From Prostheceraeus crozeri (lineage: Eukaryota; Platyhelminthes; Polycladida; Euryleptidae), in NCBI GenBank assembly GCA_907163375.1, contig CAJQUW010007080.1, positions 62,001 to 126,000 of the forward strand: 64,000 bases of DNA. The letters are read 5' to 3'. This document shows positions 1-8,229 of this stretch, piece by piece; position 1 is the stretch's first letter, and each line of letters starts with the position of its first letter. A program made the position numbers and the translations under genes. Below the pieces are notes generated by a model. That model was not told the DNA's origin, did not search any database, and worked only from the letters and a program-made list of their open reading frames with translations.

Positions 1-62
1 TTAATATATTACTTTCTATAAATTTAAAATCTGCAGTCATTAAAAATAAACATCAGATAAAA

Positions 63-533
63 ATGTTAAAAGAACAATTAGAAGATGAAATAGAAAAACT
101 TCCTGAAAGAATTAAAAAAAATTTAAAGCAGTTACAAACTACATTCCAAAAAAATGTTGATGAATTAAGTTCTAAAATTACTCAACAAATGAAAAAGATG
201 AATAGAATAATAAATGAAGTAAACTCGCTTAATCAAAGAGTTGATAAAATGAAAACTCTTAAAATCAATTTAGAAAATGAATTAAAGAAAAATGTACAAG
301 AAAACTCTAAAGAAAATAAAGAACAGTTAGATGCTGTTAAAAGACAATTAGATGTTCTTAAAATTAAGTTAAATGCTCTTAAAGCGGCGTTGAAGATGAA
401 TCAGGAGAAAATGCAAGTTAATAGAAGAGAAATTAAAGTACATCACACGCTGCTTGACGCAATAGATAAAGTGCAACAGGCAATTAATAAAGTTATCTCG
501 AAGTTGTTGTCCATTCACAAACGTAAATCTTAG
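63..533 (+). CDS. Coiled-coil protein of the Polinton-like element
   Basis: This 156-residue protein is almost entirely charged and helical. Long heptad-like stretches (roughly residues 5-150) are rich in Lys, Glu, Gln and Leu with no membrane segment or signal peptide, so a coiled-coil rod or scaffold is likely. I do not recognise a named family. It is the leftmost visible gene of the element and is followed after 15 bp by a short perfect palindrome and then the next gene on the same strand. The start ATG is preceded by an A-rich run (AAAA immediately before ATG), the same context as the other plus-strand genes here. It could be a fibre/stalk-like or minor structural protein; that role is inference only. 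Confidence 0.6.
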   Translation: MLKEQLEDEIEKLPERIKKNLKQLQTTFQKNVDELSSKITQQMKKMNRIINEVNSLNQRVDKMKTLKINLENELKKNVQENSKENKEQLDAVKRQLDVLKIKLNALKAALKMNQEKMQVNRREIKVHHTLLDAIDKVQQAINKVISKLLSIHKRKS

Positions 534-547
534 CGTAAATATTAAAC

Positions 548-560
548 GGACCAAAGGTCC
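548..560. other. Palindrome GGACCAAAGGTCC after the first gene
   Basis: A 13 bp inverted repeat (GGACC-AAA-GGTCC) lies 15 bp past the coiled-coil gene. The same palindrome on the other strand (GGACC-TTT-GGTCC) occurs at 3272-3284, just after another gene of the element. Its repeated placement just downstream of genes suggests a transcript-end hairpin or a protein-binding site; the role is not known. Confidence 0.6.
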
Positions 561-618
561 TGTGGTTACTAACCAATCGTAAATATTTTTTCCCAAAAGT
601 CAAATTTAATCCTAAAAA

Positions 619-1146
619 ATGCCTATAATTTATAAACACAATCTTAAACAATTTGCTTCAAATCAAAGAATTGCTCATGAACCACGTATGAATCCTGTTT
701 ATCATTATGATAATAGAGAAACAGTTCACACGGAAGGAGCTGGGATCTTCTCTGGTATTGGAAGTATCGTTAACTTAATTAAAAATAATAAAGATTTGAT
801 TACATCTGCTGCAAAAGGAGCAGCTGCTATAGGTAGTACAGCTAGTGCCATATCAAATGCTGTTAAGTCTCAAAACGAATTAAAACAACTAGAAACTATT
901 CGTAAACTTAAGAATGATTCTGAAGTACTAAAAAAATTAAAAAAACTTTCAGATGAAACAAAAAACAAAATTGCTAACATAGCTGTGGGGGGTGAAACCT
1001 TGAGGAGCGGAGCTCCGTCTGATAGTAAACATAATGAAAATGAAAATAATAAAAAAACAATTGAAGAAATAAGAGGTAATGGCGTGAGCAGCAACCTTCG
1101 GTTTAACCAGCAAAGCTGTAGCGGAGCTGGTCTAGCAAAATTCTAA
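619..1146 (+). CDS. Small putative minor virion protein of the Polinton-like element
   Basis: This 175-residue protein has a glycine- and alanine-rich amphipathic/hydrophobic stretch (about residues 40-80, including GAGIFSGIGSIVNLIK) followed by a charged helical region and a low-complexity tail. Small proteins of this make-up sit next to the capsid gene in Polintons and adintoviruses and are thought to resemble membrane-active adenovirus core/cement proteins; that assignment is inference from composition and position. It is preceded by a run of A residues at the ATG and followed by the capsid gene about 70 bp later on the same strand. Confidence 0.5.
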   Translation: MPIIYKHNLKQFASNQRIAHEPRMNPVYHYDNRETVHTEGAGIFSGIGSIVNLIKNNKDLITSAAKGAAAIGSTASAISNAVKSQNELKQLETIRKLKNDSEVLKKLKKLSDETKNKIANIAVGGETLRSGAPSDSKHNENENNKKTIEEIRGNGVSSNLRFNQQSCSGAGLAKF

Positions 1147-1214
1147 TATTATATTTTAATAAAATTTTTTCTGTGCGTGTGAAAAAACAAAAAGTCAAAT
1201 TATTTTTTATAAAA

Positions 1215-2549
1215 ATGTCTTCGCTTATCGAAAATAAATTTAGATTAGACGATCCTCCGTTCGTCAGTTACAATCAAAAAAAGAATGACTATATAAGAAT
1301 TGCTATGAATCCCGGATCTTCCAGTAGAGTAAATACTGGAGGTGATTTAATTTTTGAAGTTGATAATCAGCAGAGTTATATATATCTACCTGATTCATTT
1401 TTACACTGTGAATATTCTTTGTATAGTGATGCCAATTTTACAACACCATTACCAGAAACCGATAATATTGCACTAGAGAATAATTTTTTTCCAAGATTAT
1501 TTACACAAATGCGTTTAGATGTTGCAACTCAAAATATAGAAACAATAAGTGATTCTCCAGGTGTAATTAATACAATGCTTAGATTTGTAATAATTGGTGA
1601 AAATAATAAAAAGTATGAAATCGAAGGTTGGTTTCCTGATACTAATGATGGTATAATTGTTGATGATTTAACTCACGCTGGAACAGATGCAGCAGGAATT
1701 GCGAAAGATGTAGAAAATATTGCAAAACATTTAAATAAAACAAACAATAGTGCATATAAAGAAAGACGTGAATTTAACAAGAAAAGTAAACAGACAGTTA
1801 ATTGGCCATTGTCTCCATTATTCGGATATTTAGATTATGACAAAATATCATATCAATTAAAATTTAAATTAATAATTCATCGTACAGCAAATAATGAATT
1901 AATCTTTTTTGGTAAGACTGGAAAAAAAGCATATTTAAAAATTGATAGACTTGAATGGTGGATTAAGCATATTACTCCTAGTTTAGAGATTGAAACAGCT
2001 ATTGCAAAAAGATTAAATACTAACAAACCAATTCCAGTAAATTTTCTAAAGCGGACTGCTAGTTCAGTAACTTTTTCCGAACAAAGATTTAACTGGCATT
2101 TTACTAGAACTGCGAATACACCAAGATATTTATTGCTAACTTTTCAAAGAAATAATTCTCCAAGTTTTGATAAGAACAATAATCTCTTCCATATTAATAC
2201 AATTCGAAGTTTACAAGTTTCATTAAATCAAACCCGATATCCAATTGATCCATTAAGATTCGATGATACCAATAATCAATTTATGGAAGGATATGATTCT
2301 TATCGAAATCTTTGTATAGAATTTGGAGTTGAACCACAATTAACTCCTGGAGATTGGAAACATTTATATCCTGTTTTCTGTTTCGATTTAAGTGCACAAT
2401 CTGAAGATATTATCAAGACTGGCTGTGATGTAACAATTAATATTGAAAAAAAAGATTCCACAACTTCATTGATGGCTTATGGCTTATTGCTAGAAGATGT
2501 AAAATATTCTATTGAAATTCTTAATGGAAAGATGGTTAGGATAAGTTAA
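1215..2549 (+). CDS. Major capsid protein-like (double jelly-roll family, F54H12.2-like)
   Basis: A protein of about 444 residues from the ATG at 1215. I prefer this start over an upstream in-frame codon because it has the T-rich/AAAATG context shared by the element's other genes. The sequence is beta-rich and carries blocks typical of the F54H12.2-like proteins found in nematode, cnidarian and other invertebrate Polinton-type elements: an N-terminal segment with PGSSSRVNTGGDL, a central WPLSPLFGYLDYDK, then a tryptophan-containing WWIKHITPSLE and a C-terminal block ending in a MAYGLLLEDVKYS-like strand. In this family the protein is taken to be the capsid hexon-like building block. It is flanked by the two small hydrophobic proteins, the usual arrangement. 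Family assignment is from memory, without a search. Confidence 0.7.
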   Translation: MSSLIENKFRLDDPPFVSYNQKKNDYIRIAMNPGSSSRVNTGGDLIFEVDNQQSYIYLPDSFLHCEYSLYSDANFTTPLPETDNIALENNFFPRLFTQMRLDVATQNIETISDSPGVINTMLRFVIIGENNKKYEIEGWFPDTNDGIIVDDLTHAGTDAAGIAKDVENIAKHLNKTNNSAYKERREFNKKSKQTVNWPLSPLFGYLDYDKISYQLKFKLIIHRTANNELIFFGKTGKKAYLKIDRLEWWIKHITPSLEIETAIAKRLNTNKPIPVNFLKRTASSVTFSEQRFNWHFTRTANTPRYLLLTFQRNNSPSFDKNNNLFHINTIRSLQVSLNQTRYPIDPLRFDDTNNQFMEGYDSYRNLCIEFGVEPQLTPGDWKHLYPVFCFDLSAQSEDIIKTGCDVTINIEKKDSTTSLMAYGLLLEDVKYSIEILNGKMVRIS

Positions 2550-2775
2550 TTAAAATTTTTTCATAACTAGAATAGATTAAAAATTCTTAACTTAAAATTT
2601 TTCATAAATAGAATAGATTAAAATTTTTTAGTAACTTAAAATTTTTTAGTAACTTGAAATTTTTTAATAACGAGAATAGATTAAAATTTTTTGGTAACTT
2701 AAAATTTTTTGGTGACTTGAAATTTGTTCATAACTAGAATAGATTAAAATTTTTCCTAACTTAAAATTTTTTTAT
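2550..2775. repeat. A+T-rich short tandem repeat between two element genes
   Basis: The spacer is built from about a dozen imperfect copies of an 18-20 bp unit (TTAAAATTTTTTRGTAACT-like), several joined to an 'ACTAGAATAGATTAAAA' block that itself recurs. It sits between the capsid-like gene and the next small gene. No coding potential is seen; it may act as a promoter-proximal or replication-slippage repeat. Confidence 0.75.
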
Positions 2776-2780
2776 TAAAA

Positions 2781-3263
2781 ATGTCGCAAGCGAAAAGTAA
2801 TAATAATAAAACTGTTGAATTAAAATTACGTAATATTGTTGACAAAAATACCCCTAAAACTATTACGATTAATAAAAAAAAGTATTACATAAGTAAACCA
2901 ATGATAGAGAATATTCAATTACAAGAAGAAAAGAATGGTGGAATTCTCCCATTAATTCCACTAATAATAGGTGGCATAGCAGCTGCAGGAAGTGTTGCAG
3001 GCGGGACAGCTGGTATTGTCCAAGCAGTAAATAAAAATAAATCAGAGAAGGCAGCATTAGAAGAACAAAATCGTCATAACAGAGAGTTAGAGAAAGTTGC
3101 TAGGGGTGAAGGAGTAGTAGATAATTTTATTAGTAAATTAAAATTAGTTGATGAAGGAAAACGAGTTCTTAAAAATATTCTCCACAATGTTGATGATTTA
3201 ATTGAAATTAAAGAAACTAAAGATGGTTCTGGAATATATCTAAGTCCTAGTATGATTCGGTAA
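2781..3263 (+). CDS. Putative membrane-active minor capsid protein of the Polinton-like element
   Basis: 160 residues. An N-terminal basic/polar region (1-50) is followed by a strongly hydrophobic, Gly/Ala-rich stretch at about 53-80 (core GGILPLIPLIIGGIAAAG), then a charged helix (80-110) and an acidic C-terminal part. This hydrophobic motif is a recurrent feature of small proteins encoded near capsid genes in Polinton/adintovirus elements, where a membrane-penetration role has been suggested. Here that function is inferred from composition and neighbours only. It lies between the A+T-rich repeat and the PLA2-integrase gene; the palindrome GGACCTTTGGTCC follows 9 bp after its stop codon. Confidence 0.5.
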   Translation: MSQAKSNNNKTVELKLRNIVDKNTPKTITINKKKYYISKPMIENIQLQEEKNGGILPLIPLIIGGIAAAGSVAGGTAGIVQAVNKNKSEKAALEEQNRHNRELEKVARGEGVVDNFISKLKLVDEGKRVLKNILHNVDDLIEIKETKDGSGIYLSPSMIR

Positions 3264-3271
3264 TAACCTAA

Positions 3272-3284
3272 GGACCTTTGGTCC
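3272..3284. other. Palindrome GGACCTTTGGTCC (second copy)
   Basis: Perfect 13 bp palindrome identical, on the opposite strand, to the one at 548-560. It falls just after a stop codon and about 30 bp before the next ATG, so it could serve transcript ending or binding of an element-encoded factor. Confidence 0.6.
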
Positions 3285-3316
3285 GATCCGGTAAAACATT
3301 TATTTTATCTTTTAAA

Positions 3317-4393
3317 ATGAATTCTACAAATTCCGAAAATTTAATTAAATTAAAAATTGTTAATTTAGATTTATTGAATTATCTATTAAATAAAAATAAA
3401 AACTCAAATTGTCAGCATATTGGTGGTGACATACAAAAAGCATTAGAAAACTTTCCTGGATTTATTTGGAGTAAATATTCAAAAGAAAAACATCTCCCTG
3501 GGCATTCATATACCGGTCCAGGAACTCGATTAGATATAAGACTAGATGAGAATAATAATCCGAAACCAGGTGAAGAACCGATAAATAGAGTAGATGCCGC
3601 AGCTTACAGGCATGATTTAGCTTATCGAAATCATGATCTAAGTTCTCGACATGCAGCTGATAAGAAGATGATTCAAGAATTTGATAGTATTCAAAATCCA
3701 ACATTTAGAGAAAAAATTGAAAGAATGTTTGTTAAGAAAGCTTTACAAGCTAAAATATTATTCGGTCAGGGTTTAAATGAAACTAATAACTCTGAGAACA
3801 ACGCTCGAACCTACGCGTCCGAAATGTCGAATGACCCAAGCCGCTACGCGTCTGAAATCCACAAGGAATACAGAAGGCCGAAATATTTATTGAAAGTAAA
3901 AGTATTTAATAAAGATGATATTTGGAGTGCTGATCTTATTCATATGCCGAATGATTCTGATTATAAATACGCATTGACCGTTATAGATTTATATACACGA
4001 TACGCTTGGGTAAAGCCTTTAAAAAATAAAAGTGGTCTATCAGTTAAATATGCGTTTGAAGAAATCTTTAAAGAAAGTAAGAGAAAACCAAAAAAATTGT
4101 TTGTTGATAAAGGGTCGGAATTTTATAACCGAAACGTTCAGCCACTATTTGAAACTGTTTATTCAACTGAAAATGCAGGAAAGGCCGTAGTGATAGAAAG
4201 ATTCAATCGGACGTTAAAAAATAAATTATTCAAGAAATTTACTGAGCAAAGAAATCAGAAATGGTTGAAGATATTACCAGGAGTTGTAGAAGAGTACAAT
4301 AATAAAGTTCATTCTGGTATTGAAGAAACTCCAAAGAATGCTTCTGACGACCCTGATTTAATACGAAAAAAATATTCGAAAATAATAATTTGA
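3317..4393 (+). CDS. PLA2-like domain and retroviral-type integrase core in one reading frame
   Basis: From the ATG at 3317 the frame encodes about 358 residues. Residues about 45-130 resemble the parvovirus-type secreted phospholipase A2 domain: a calcium-loop-like GPGT after LPGHSYT, then NRVDAAAYRHDLAY carrying the HDxxY signature. The second half (about 180-358) is a DDE integrase core of the Polinton/retroviral kind: DIWSADLIHMPN, a beta-strand YALTVIDLYTRYAW, then LFVDKGSEFYN and a late ERFNRTLKN block. A low-complexity linker with repeated YASE joins them. PLA2 domains are used by parvoviruses for endosome escape, and integrases insert the element. Finding both in one uninterrupted frame is unusual; whether it is a natural two-domain protein or a coincidence of adjacent genes cannot be settled by eye. 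Confidence 0.7.
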   Translation: MNSTNSENLIKLKIVNLDLLNYLLNKNKNSNCQHIGGDIQKALENFPGFIWSKYSKEKHLPGHSYTGPGTRLDIRLDENNNPKPGEEPINRVDAAAYRHDLAYRNHDLSSRHAADKKMIQEFDSIQNPTFREKIERMFVKKALQAKILFGQGLNETNNSENNARTYASEMSNDPSRYASEIHKEYRRPKYLLKVKVFNKDDIWSADLIHMPNDSDYKYALTVIDLYTRYAWVKPLKNKSGLSVKYAFEEIFKESKRKPKKLFVDKGSEFYNRNVQPLFETVYSTENAGKAVVIERFNRTLKNKLFKKFTEQRNQKWLKILPGVVEEYNNKVHSGIEETPKNASDDPDLIRKKYSKIII

Positions 4394-4581
4394 ATGGGAG
4401 TAATCCGAATTTGCAGAAACTTAAGCCGAAATTTAAAATTGGAGATAGAGTTAGAATATTTAAATACATGAATAAATTTGAAAAAGGCTTTGTTGGCTAT
4501 TGGACTAAAGAAATATTTGAAGTTTGCAAAATAAATCAAAGTTATCCGATTACTTATGAAATTAAAGATTTAGATAATTAG
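4390..4581 (+). CDS. Small integrase C-terminal-like segment
   Basis: 63 residues containing KLKPKFKIGDRVRIFKY and a following GYWTKEIFEV block. This is the pattern of the small beta-barrel (SH3/chromodomain-like) region that ends many Polinton and Ty3-type integrases and binds DNA. It directly adjoins the integrase core gene on the same strand. Listed as a separate part of the fossil element. Confidence 0.5.
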   Translation: MNGSNPNLQKLKPKFKIGDRVRIFKYMNKFEKGFVGYWTKEIFEVCKINQSYPITYEIKDLDN

Positions 4582-4628
4582 GATATCAGAGGCCGTTTTT
4601 ACCAAAATGAATTACAACGAAGTGATTT

Positions 4629-5099
4629 TTAATTATCATTATCATTATTATTCAATTCTAACATAATATCTAGAAATGGTACTCCTTCCTGTAATTTAAA
4701 TAAAACATAAAGACATAATTGACCACAATAAGTAGTTCCCGGTTTTTGAATTTGAAACGTATTATAAATTCCATTGCCAAGTATTTCTTTGACTTCATTC
4801 GTAGGTGGAAGTCCGTATGAATCAAAATAATAGTTCTGCTGATGATTTTTAACGCCTGCTGACCAATGTTCACCTTTTTCATCTGACGCATGAAGATTTG
4901 TTATGAAATTTACAGTTATTGATGGAACTTTGTTCCGGGAACTGAAGGTTCCTGTTGGCCTATTTTTTAGGAATTGTAATTCGTCTCTCATTAGAACATG
5001 AAAATTCTTTATTCCTAATCGATTAGCGATTTTCTTTAGGTCGAAATTCGTTGTCGTTTGTGTTCCATATAATTTCAAAAACTCATTTATGTTGTTCAT
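4629..5099 (-). CDS. Adenain-type cysteine protease of the Polinton-like element
   Basis: 156 residues read from 5099 leftward. It shows the order of blocks expected for the adenovirus-type maturation protease: a GEHWSAGV block with the His, a YYFDSYGLPP block following with Asp/Ser, and GTTYCGQLCLYVLF with the Gln-Cys region. Such proteases process capsid precursors in adenoviruses, virophages and Polintons. It is convergent with the integrase gene, with only about 48 bp between their ends. The protein is shorter than typical adenain (about 200 residues) but covers the core. Assignment from motifs seen by eye. Confidence 0.7.
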   Translation of the reverse strand: MNNINEFLKLYGTQTTTNFDLKKIANRLGIKNFHVLMRDELQFLKNRPTGTFSSRNKVPSITVNFITNLHASDEKGEHWSAGVKNHQQNYYFDSYGLPPTNEVKEILGNGIYNTFQIQKPGTTYCGQLCLYVLFKLQEGVPFLDIMLELNNNDNDN

Positions 5100-5142
5100 T
5101 TTATAATAAAAAAAATTCTTAAGGGACCCCTAGAAGTCAGAA

Positions 5143-5305
5143 GGGGGGTATTGATTTAAAACTGTTCTCTAATGATGTCTTTCCATACTACTTAGACAGA
5201 AGGGGGTATTGATTTAAAACATTTTTATAATGATGACTTTCCTTACTACTTGGGGGGGTATTGATTTAAAACTGGTCTCTAATGATGTCTTTCTTTACTA
5301 CTTAT
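5143..5305. repeat. Three direct repeats, unit about 50-60 bp
   Basis: Three units begin at about 5143, 5202 and 5252, each with a G-run followed by GTATTGATTTAAAAC and then a TAATGATGWCTTTC..TACTACTT block. They lie just upstream of the protease gene, so they may carry its promoter. Copies are nearly identical in their first 20 bp. Confidence 0.8.
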
Positions 5306-5394
5306 TCGATTTTGAAATGATTTAATTTAATCTAAATTTAAACGTTACATTGTTGCATTGTATTAGTAGAGTTAGTGTTTCGCACATCTTTTAT

Positions 5395-5525
5395 CAATAG
5401 TAATTCATTACTCATCAATATGTGAAAATTCTTTATTCCCAATTGCTTAGCAATCTCATTTAAATCGAAATTTGATGTGATTTTGTTTGCCGTATATTTT
5501 TAGAAAGTCTCTAATGTTTCTCATT
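5395..5525 (-). pseudogene. Duplicated fragment resembling the start of the protease gene
   Basis: On the minus strand this stretch resembles the first 40 or so residues of the protease gene at 4629-5099: the segments around ATGTGAAAATTCTTTATTC and AAATCGAAATTTG match the corresponding bases of that gene. It is a broken partial copy, separated from the full gene by the three tandem repeats, so repeats and gene start were probably duplicated together or belong to a second, older element. Confidence 0.6.
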
Positions 5526-6146
5526 TTTATAGAAGATACAATGTTTCTATTATATTCCCGTAAATGAGAAATTAAAAACAACACATGGATATTTCAATTT
5601 GGTTACATCCACTTTGCATACATTCAATTTGGATACATTGAAATACATGTAAATTTGTCCACGTGTGGACAAGGTTTCATTGGATGAGAGAAAAATGACG
5701 TCATATAACAACATAATGAAAATGATTGAAAACAGGAAATAGCATTGCATATAAAACAGATACAAGTTTTCTAAACAATAGGATTTCTGTCCACGAGTGG
5801 ACAAGGTTTCATTGGTTGAAACACTCTATTGTATTTACATTGCATATAAAACAGAGGGGTTTCAAGAATGATAAATTTTCTTCACAGCGCGTCATTTGAT
5901 TAGTCGAATGGCGCAGTATTTTAGCTGAATGGCGCACCATTGTTAAGAAAATTAAAATAAAGTGTCTTGCGGCCGTATCGCAATAACAATAAAGGAGTTT
6001 AACATCCAAATTCCATTGAATATGTCAGCGCTGTATTGACGCTAAATGACGCGCCATTGTTTGGGAGAAGAATGGAATCATTTGGAATGTCACATAATTG
6101 CTTTACACAATGAAGTCAATCTTCCGTTAACATTAGGTCGTGACTT
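5526..6146. other. Non-coding stretch with a duplicated promoter-like cassette
   Basis: No credible gene. A hairpin-like GTCCAC-N2-GTGGAC followed by AAGGTTTCATTGG occurs at 5657-5683 and 5789-5815, and each is followed by CATTGCATATAAAACAGA (at 5742 and 5838). The TATAAAA within the second block looks like a TATA box. Short GGCGC-containing words (ATGGCGCA, GACGCGCC) recur between 5886 and 6060. Confidence 0.55.
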
Positions 6147-6560
6147 TTAAAGTACAAGAGAAACAGACACCCAACAAAGCGTAGGAAATTTGTCTGCTAA
6201 CTTACCTAATTTCATAACAAATGAAACTTCGGTGCGTGAATAATTGATATGATTTTGCTTCAAGAGACTATAAAAATAAGACTTGTCATTATCACAAACA
6301 GAGAGCAGAGAGTGCTTACCGATAAAAATTTTACACATAACACTGAGTGAATTGTTTCTTTTTTCATGCAACAAGAATTTGTGTAAGTTTACAATTGTAT
6401 TATTCTCTCCACCATTTGGCTCTATGAAATCACTCAAAGTATCTGTAAATTCATACCTCTCAAAATATATTCCTCTTGAATTCCTCCCGTAATTTTTTCA
6501 TCCTCCCTGGCAACGATTGTTTTCTTCTATCTTCAAATTGATCTTGTCTCATTTTGAGAA
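6147..6560 (-). pseudogene. Coding-like remnant of unknown type
   Basis: A minus-strand frame of 96 residues (6437 to 6147) continues a coding-like segment further right in other frames (to about 6560). Residues such as TEVSFVMKLGKLADKFPTLC have the feel of real protein, and similar text occurs, as far as I recall, in uncharacterised repetitive invertebrate proteins. I cannot name a family. It is probably a decayed transposon gene. Confidence 0.3.
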
Positions 6561-7000
6561 ATATATGACGAGAGCGTTTTGACACAACCTTCACTGACAA
6601 GAAACACTGTTAAATTAAATGAGTCTTCAGCACAATTGTTTGAAATAGCCATATCGATTATTGTTGTTGTGTATTATTTCACGGCATTGCAGCCGGAGTA
6701 GGATTCGCTGGTTATATATTTCACGTCTTACAAATGCCTAAGTGGGTGTAGCAGCTGTTTGTTCTTTCATACATTGTTTCCTTTCAAATGTTTGAGTTGG
6801 AGGACACAGCTCTTTACACTGAAATGCCTTTTATTCATAAATGCGAGAAGCAGATGTTCTCTACAATTGAATGACAATTGTAAAAGTACCTAAACTTATT
6901 GTTAAGAATATGTCAATTACTTCAAATATTTTTAGTCACATGATATATTTTAAAAACCTGAAAAATGGATTTAAAAGACGTTTTTAAAAATACCAATTTT

Positions 7001-7240
7001 CGGTGTCCTGTAACGGTCATGATTTTGGCGGGGGGGGGTGAAAATTGTAATTCTCAAATTTTGAGATTCTTAACTTTTATGATTTTTTCAGTGTCCTGCA
7101 ACGGTCATGATTTTCAAAGTAAAAAATGATCTTAATATCAAATTTGAGATTCTTAACTTTTATGATTTTCGGTGTCCTGGAACGGTCATGATTTTAACAG
7201 GGGTAAAAATTGTAATTCTCAAATTTTGAGATTTTGAAAA
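7001..7240. repeat. Three imperfect tandem repeats, 81-88 bp period
   Basis: Units begin at about 7003, 7091 and 7172, each starting GTGTCCTG-N-AACGGTCATGATTTT and then AATTCTCAAATTTTGAGATT. The middle unit is the most diverged. A G-run (9 G) lies in the first. No coding potential. Confidence 0.8.
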
Positions 7241-7362
7241 ATTTGAAAAATTGGGTATTTTTAAAAACGCCCAAATTTGTGAATTTAGGTCTTCGGCCAC
7301 GTGAAATTTGAAGTCTACCTAAATTTTTTGAAATTTTAATTTTTTGAAAAAACCCGCAAAAA

Positions 7363-7429
7363 TGTGACATCCGGTGCAAGCGAAGCGAAGCGAAGCAAAG
7401 CGACGCGAAGCGTCGCGCCGGATGTCACA
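7363..7429. other. Hairpin-forming GCGAA repeat block
   Basis: A 12 bp inverted repeat (TGTGACATCCGG at 7363-7374 and CCGGATGTCACA at 7418-7429) encloses a purine-rich loop made of AAGCG units (AAGCGAAGCGAAGCGAAGCA). It is G+C-rich in an A+T-rich setting and ends 11 bp before the left edge of segmental duplication copy A. Confidence 0.75.
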
Positions 7430-7689
7430 CTATATACTACTGTGGAGCCCTGCACATCTATCACGTACAGACACTAAATTTAAATGTTAACAGAAAATAA
7501 GATGTGCGATGAAAATTGTAGTTAAAGCAGAAAACATCCGTTATCGTGATCTGACGCTTGAATAATAACCAGCGATTCCAAGCATCATGACTAGCATTGC
7601 AAAACAAAATCCACATCCTTAAAAGTTTGACTCTCAAACTCATAGATCTTACACAACTTTGAAAGATTTGATTTCAATCGAACGAGAGT

Positions 7690-7835
7690 CTCACTGGCTC
7701 TGTGGCCTTGTCGCACAGTGTTCGCTCTGCGTCCGGGAGACGTTGGTTCAAACCTTGGTCGGGTCAAACATTAAACTTTAAAATAGGTACAGATAAATAC
7801 ACTTGAGGTGTTAACTGCATCTCAGTGAGAAGCGG
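7690..7835 (+). repeat. tRNA-derived SINE, family 1, copy 1
   Basis: A pol III-type head (box A region GTGGCCTTGTCGCACAGTG, box B region GTTCAAACCTTGG) followed by a shared body with AAAATAGGTACAG and CTTGAGGTGTT. Other copies: 9340-9580 and 10897-11115 (minus), 20229-20375 (plus), 21290-21520 (minus). In the minus copies the head reads closer to a tRNA (CCTTGTGGTGCAGTG). Confidence 0.7.
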
Positions 7836-8229
7836 CCATCATGAAATTCGGCACCCCGGTCCCGAAAAAACTTAGTTCGAAAAGAAGCAATTCATTTCCG
7901 AAACCACAATCGTGAAAAGCAGGTCATGAGCACTTGAAAAAATATAGAATGCCAAATAATCCATCGGTCTAATCAAAAGTATTTTTACTTATTGGTATTC
8001 TTTATCAATTTTTTAACATTTTTGCGATTTAAAATTGATTTGTTTCATTTTTAAAAAAATGCAATCCAATTATATTCATACTAGCTTGTTAAGGACGCTG
8101 AACAGAACACAAAAATCAAGTTTACTGACAATCCATCGAGGTAATGAAAGGAAAAATTGACATTTATTGATATTTTTCTTGTTTTTTAGAATTTTCATTA
8201 ACAGTTTAAGTCACTCAAGTAAGCTGCAA

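Larger units (their letters stand above)
1..5305. mobile_element. Polinton/adintovirus-like element, right-hand part (fossil)
   Basis: A gene cluster typical of Polintons and adintoviruses: coiled-coil protein, small hydrophobic virion-type proteins, a capsid protein related to the invertebrate F54H12.2-like family, a PLA2-like plus integrase reading frame, and an adenain-type protease on the opposite strand. The left part (where DNA polymerase B, packaging ATPase and other genes would be expected) lies outside the window, and no right terminal inverted repeat can be identified, so 5305 is a guess based on the last tandem repeat. Most reading frames are open; I see roughly one or two breaks, so it looks fairly recent but not whole. 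The coding sequence is very A+T-rich compared with the DNA after 7 kb. Confidence 0.85.
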
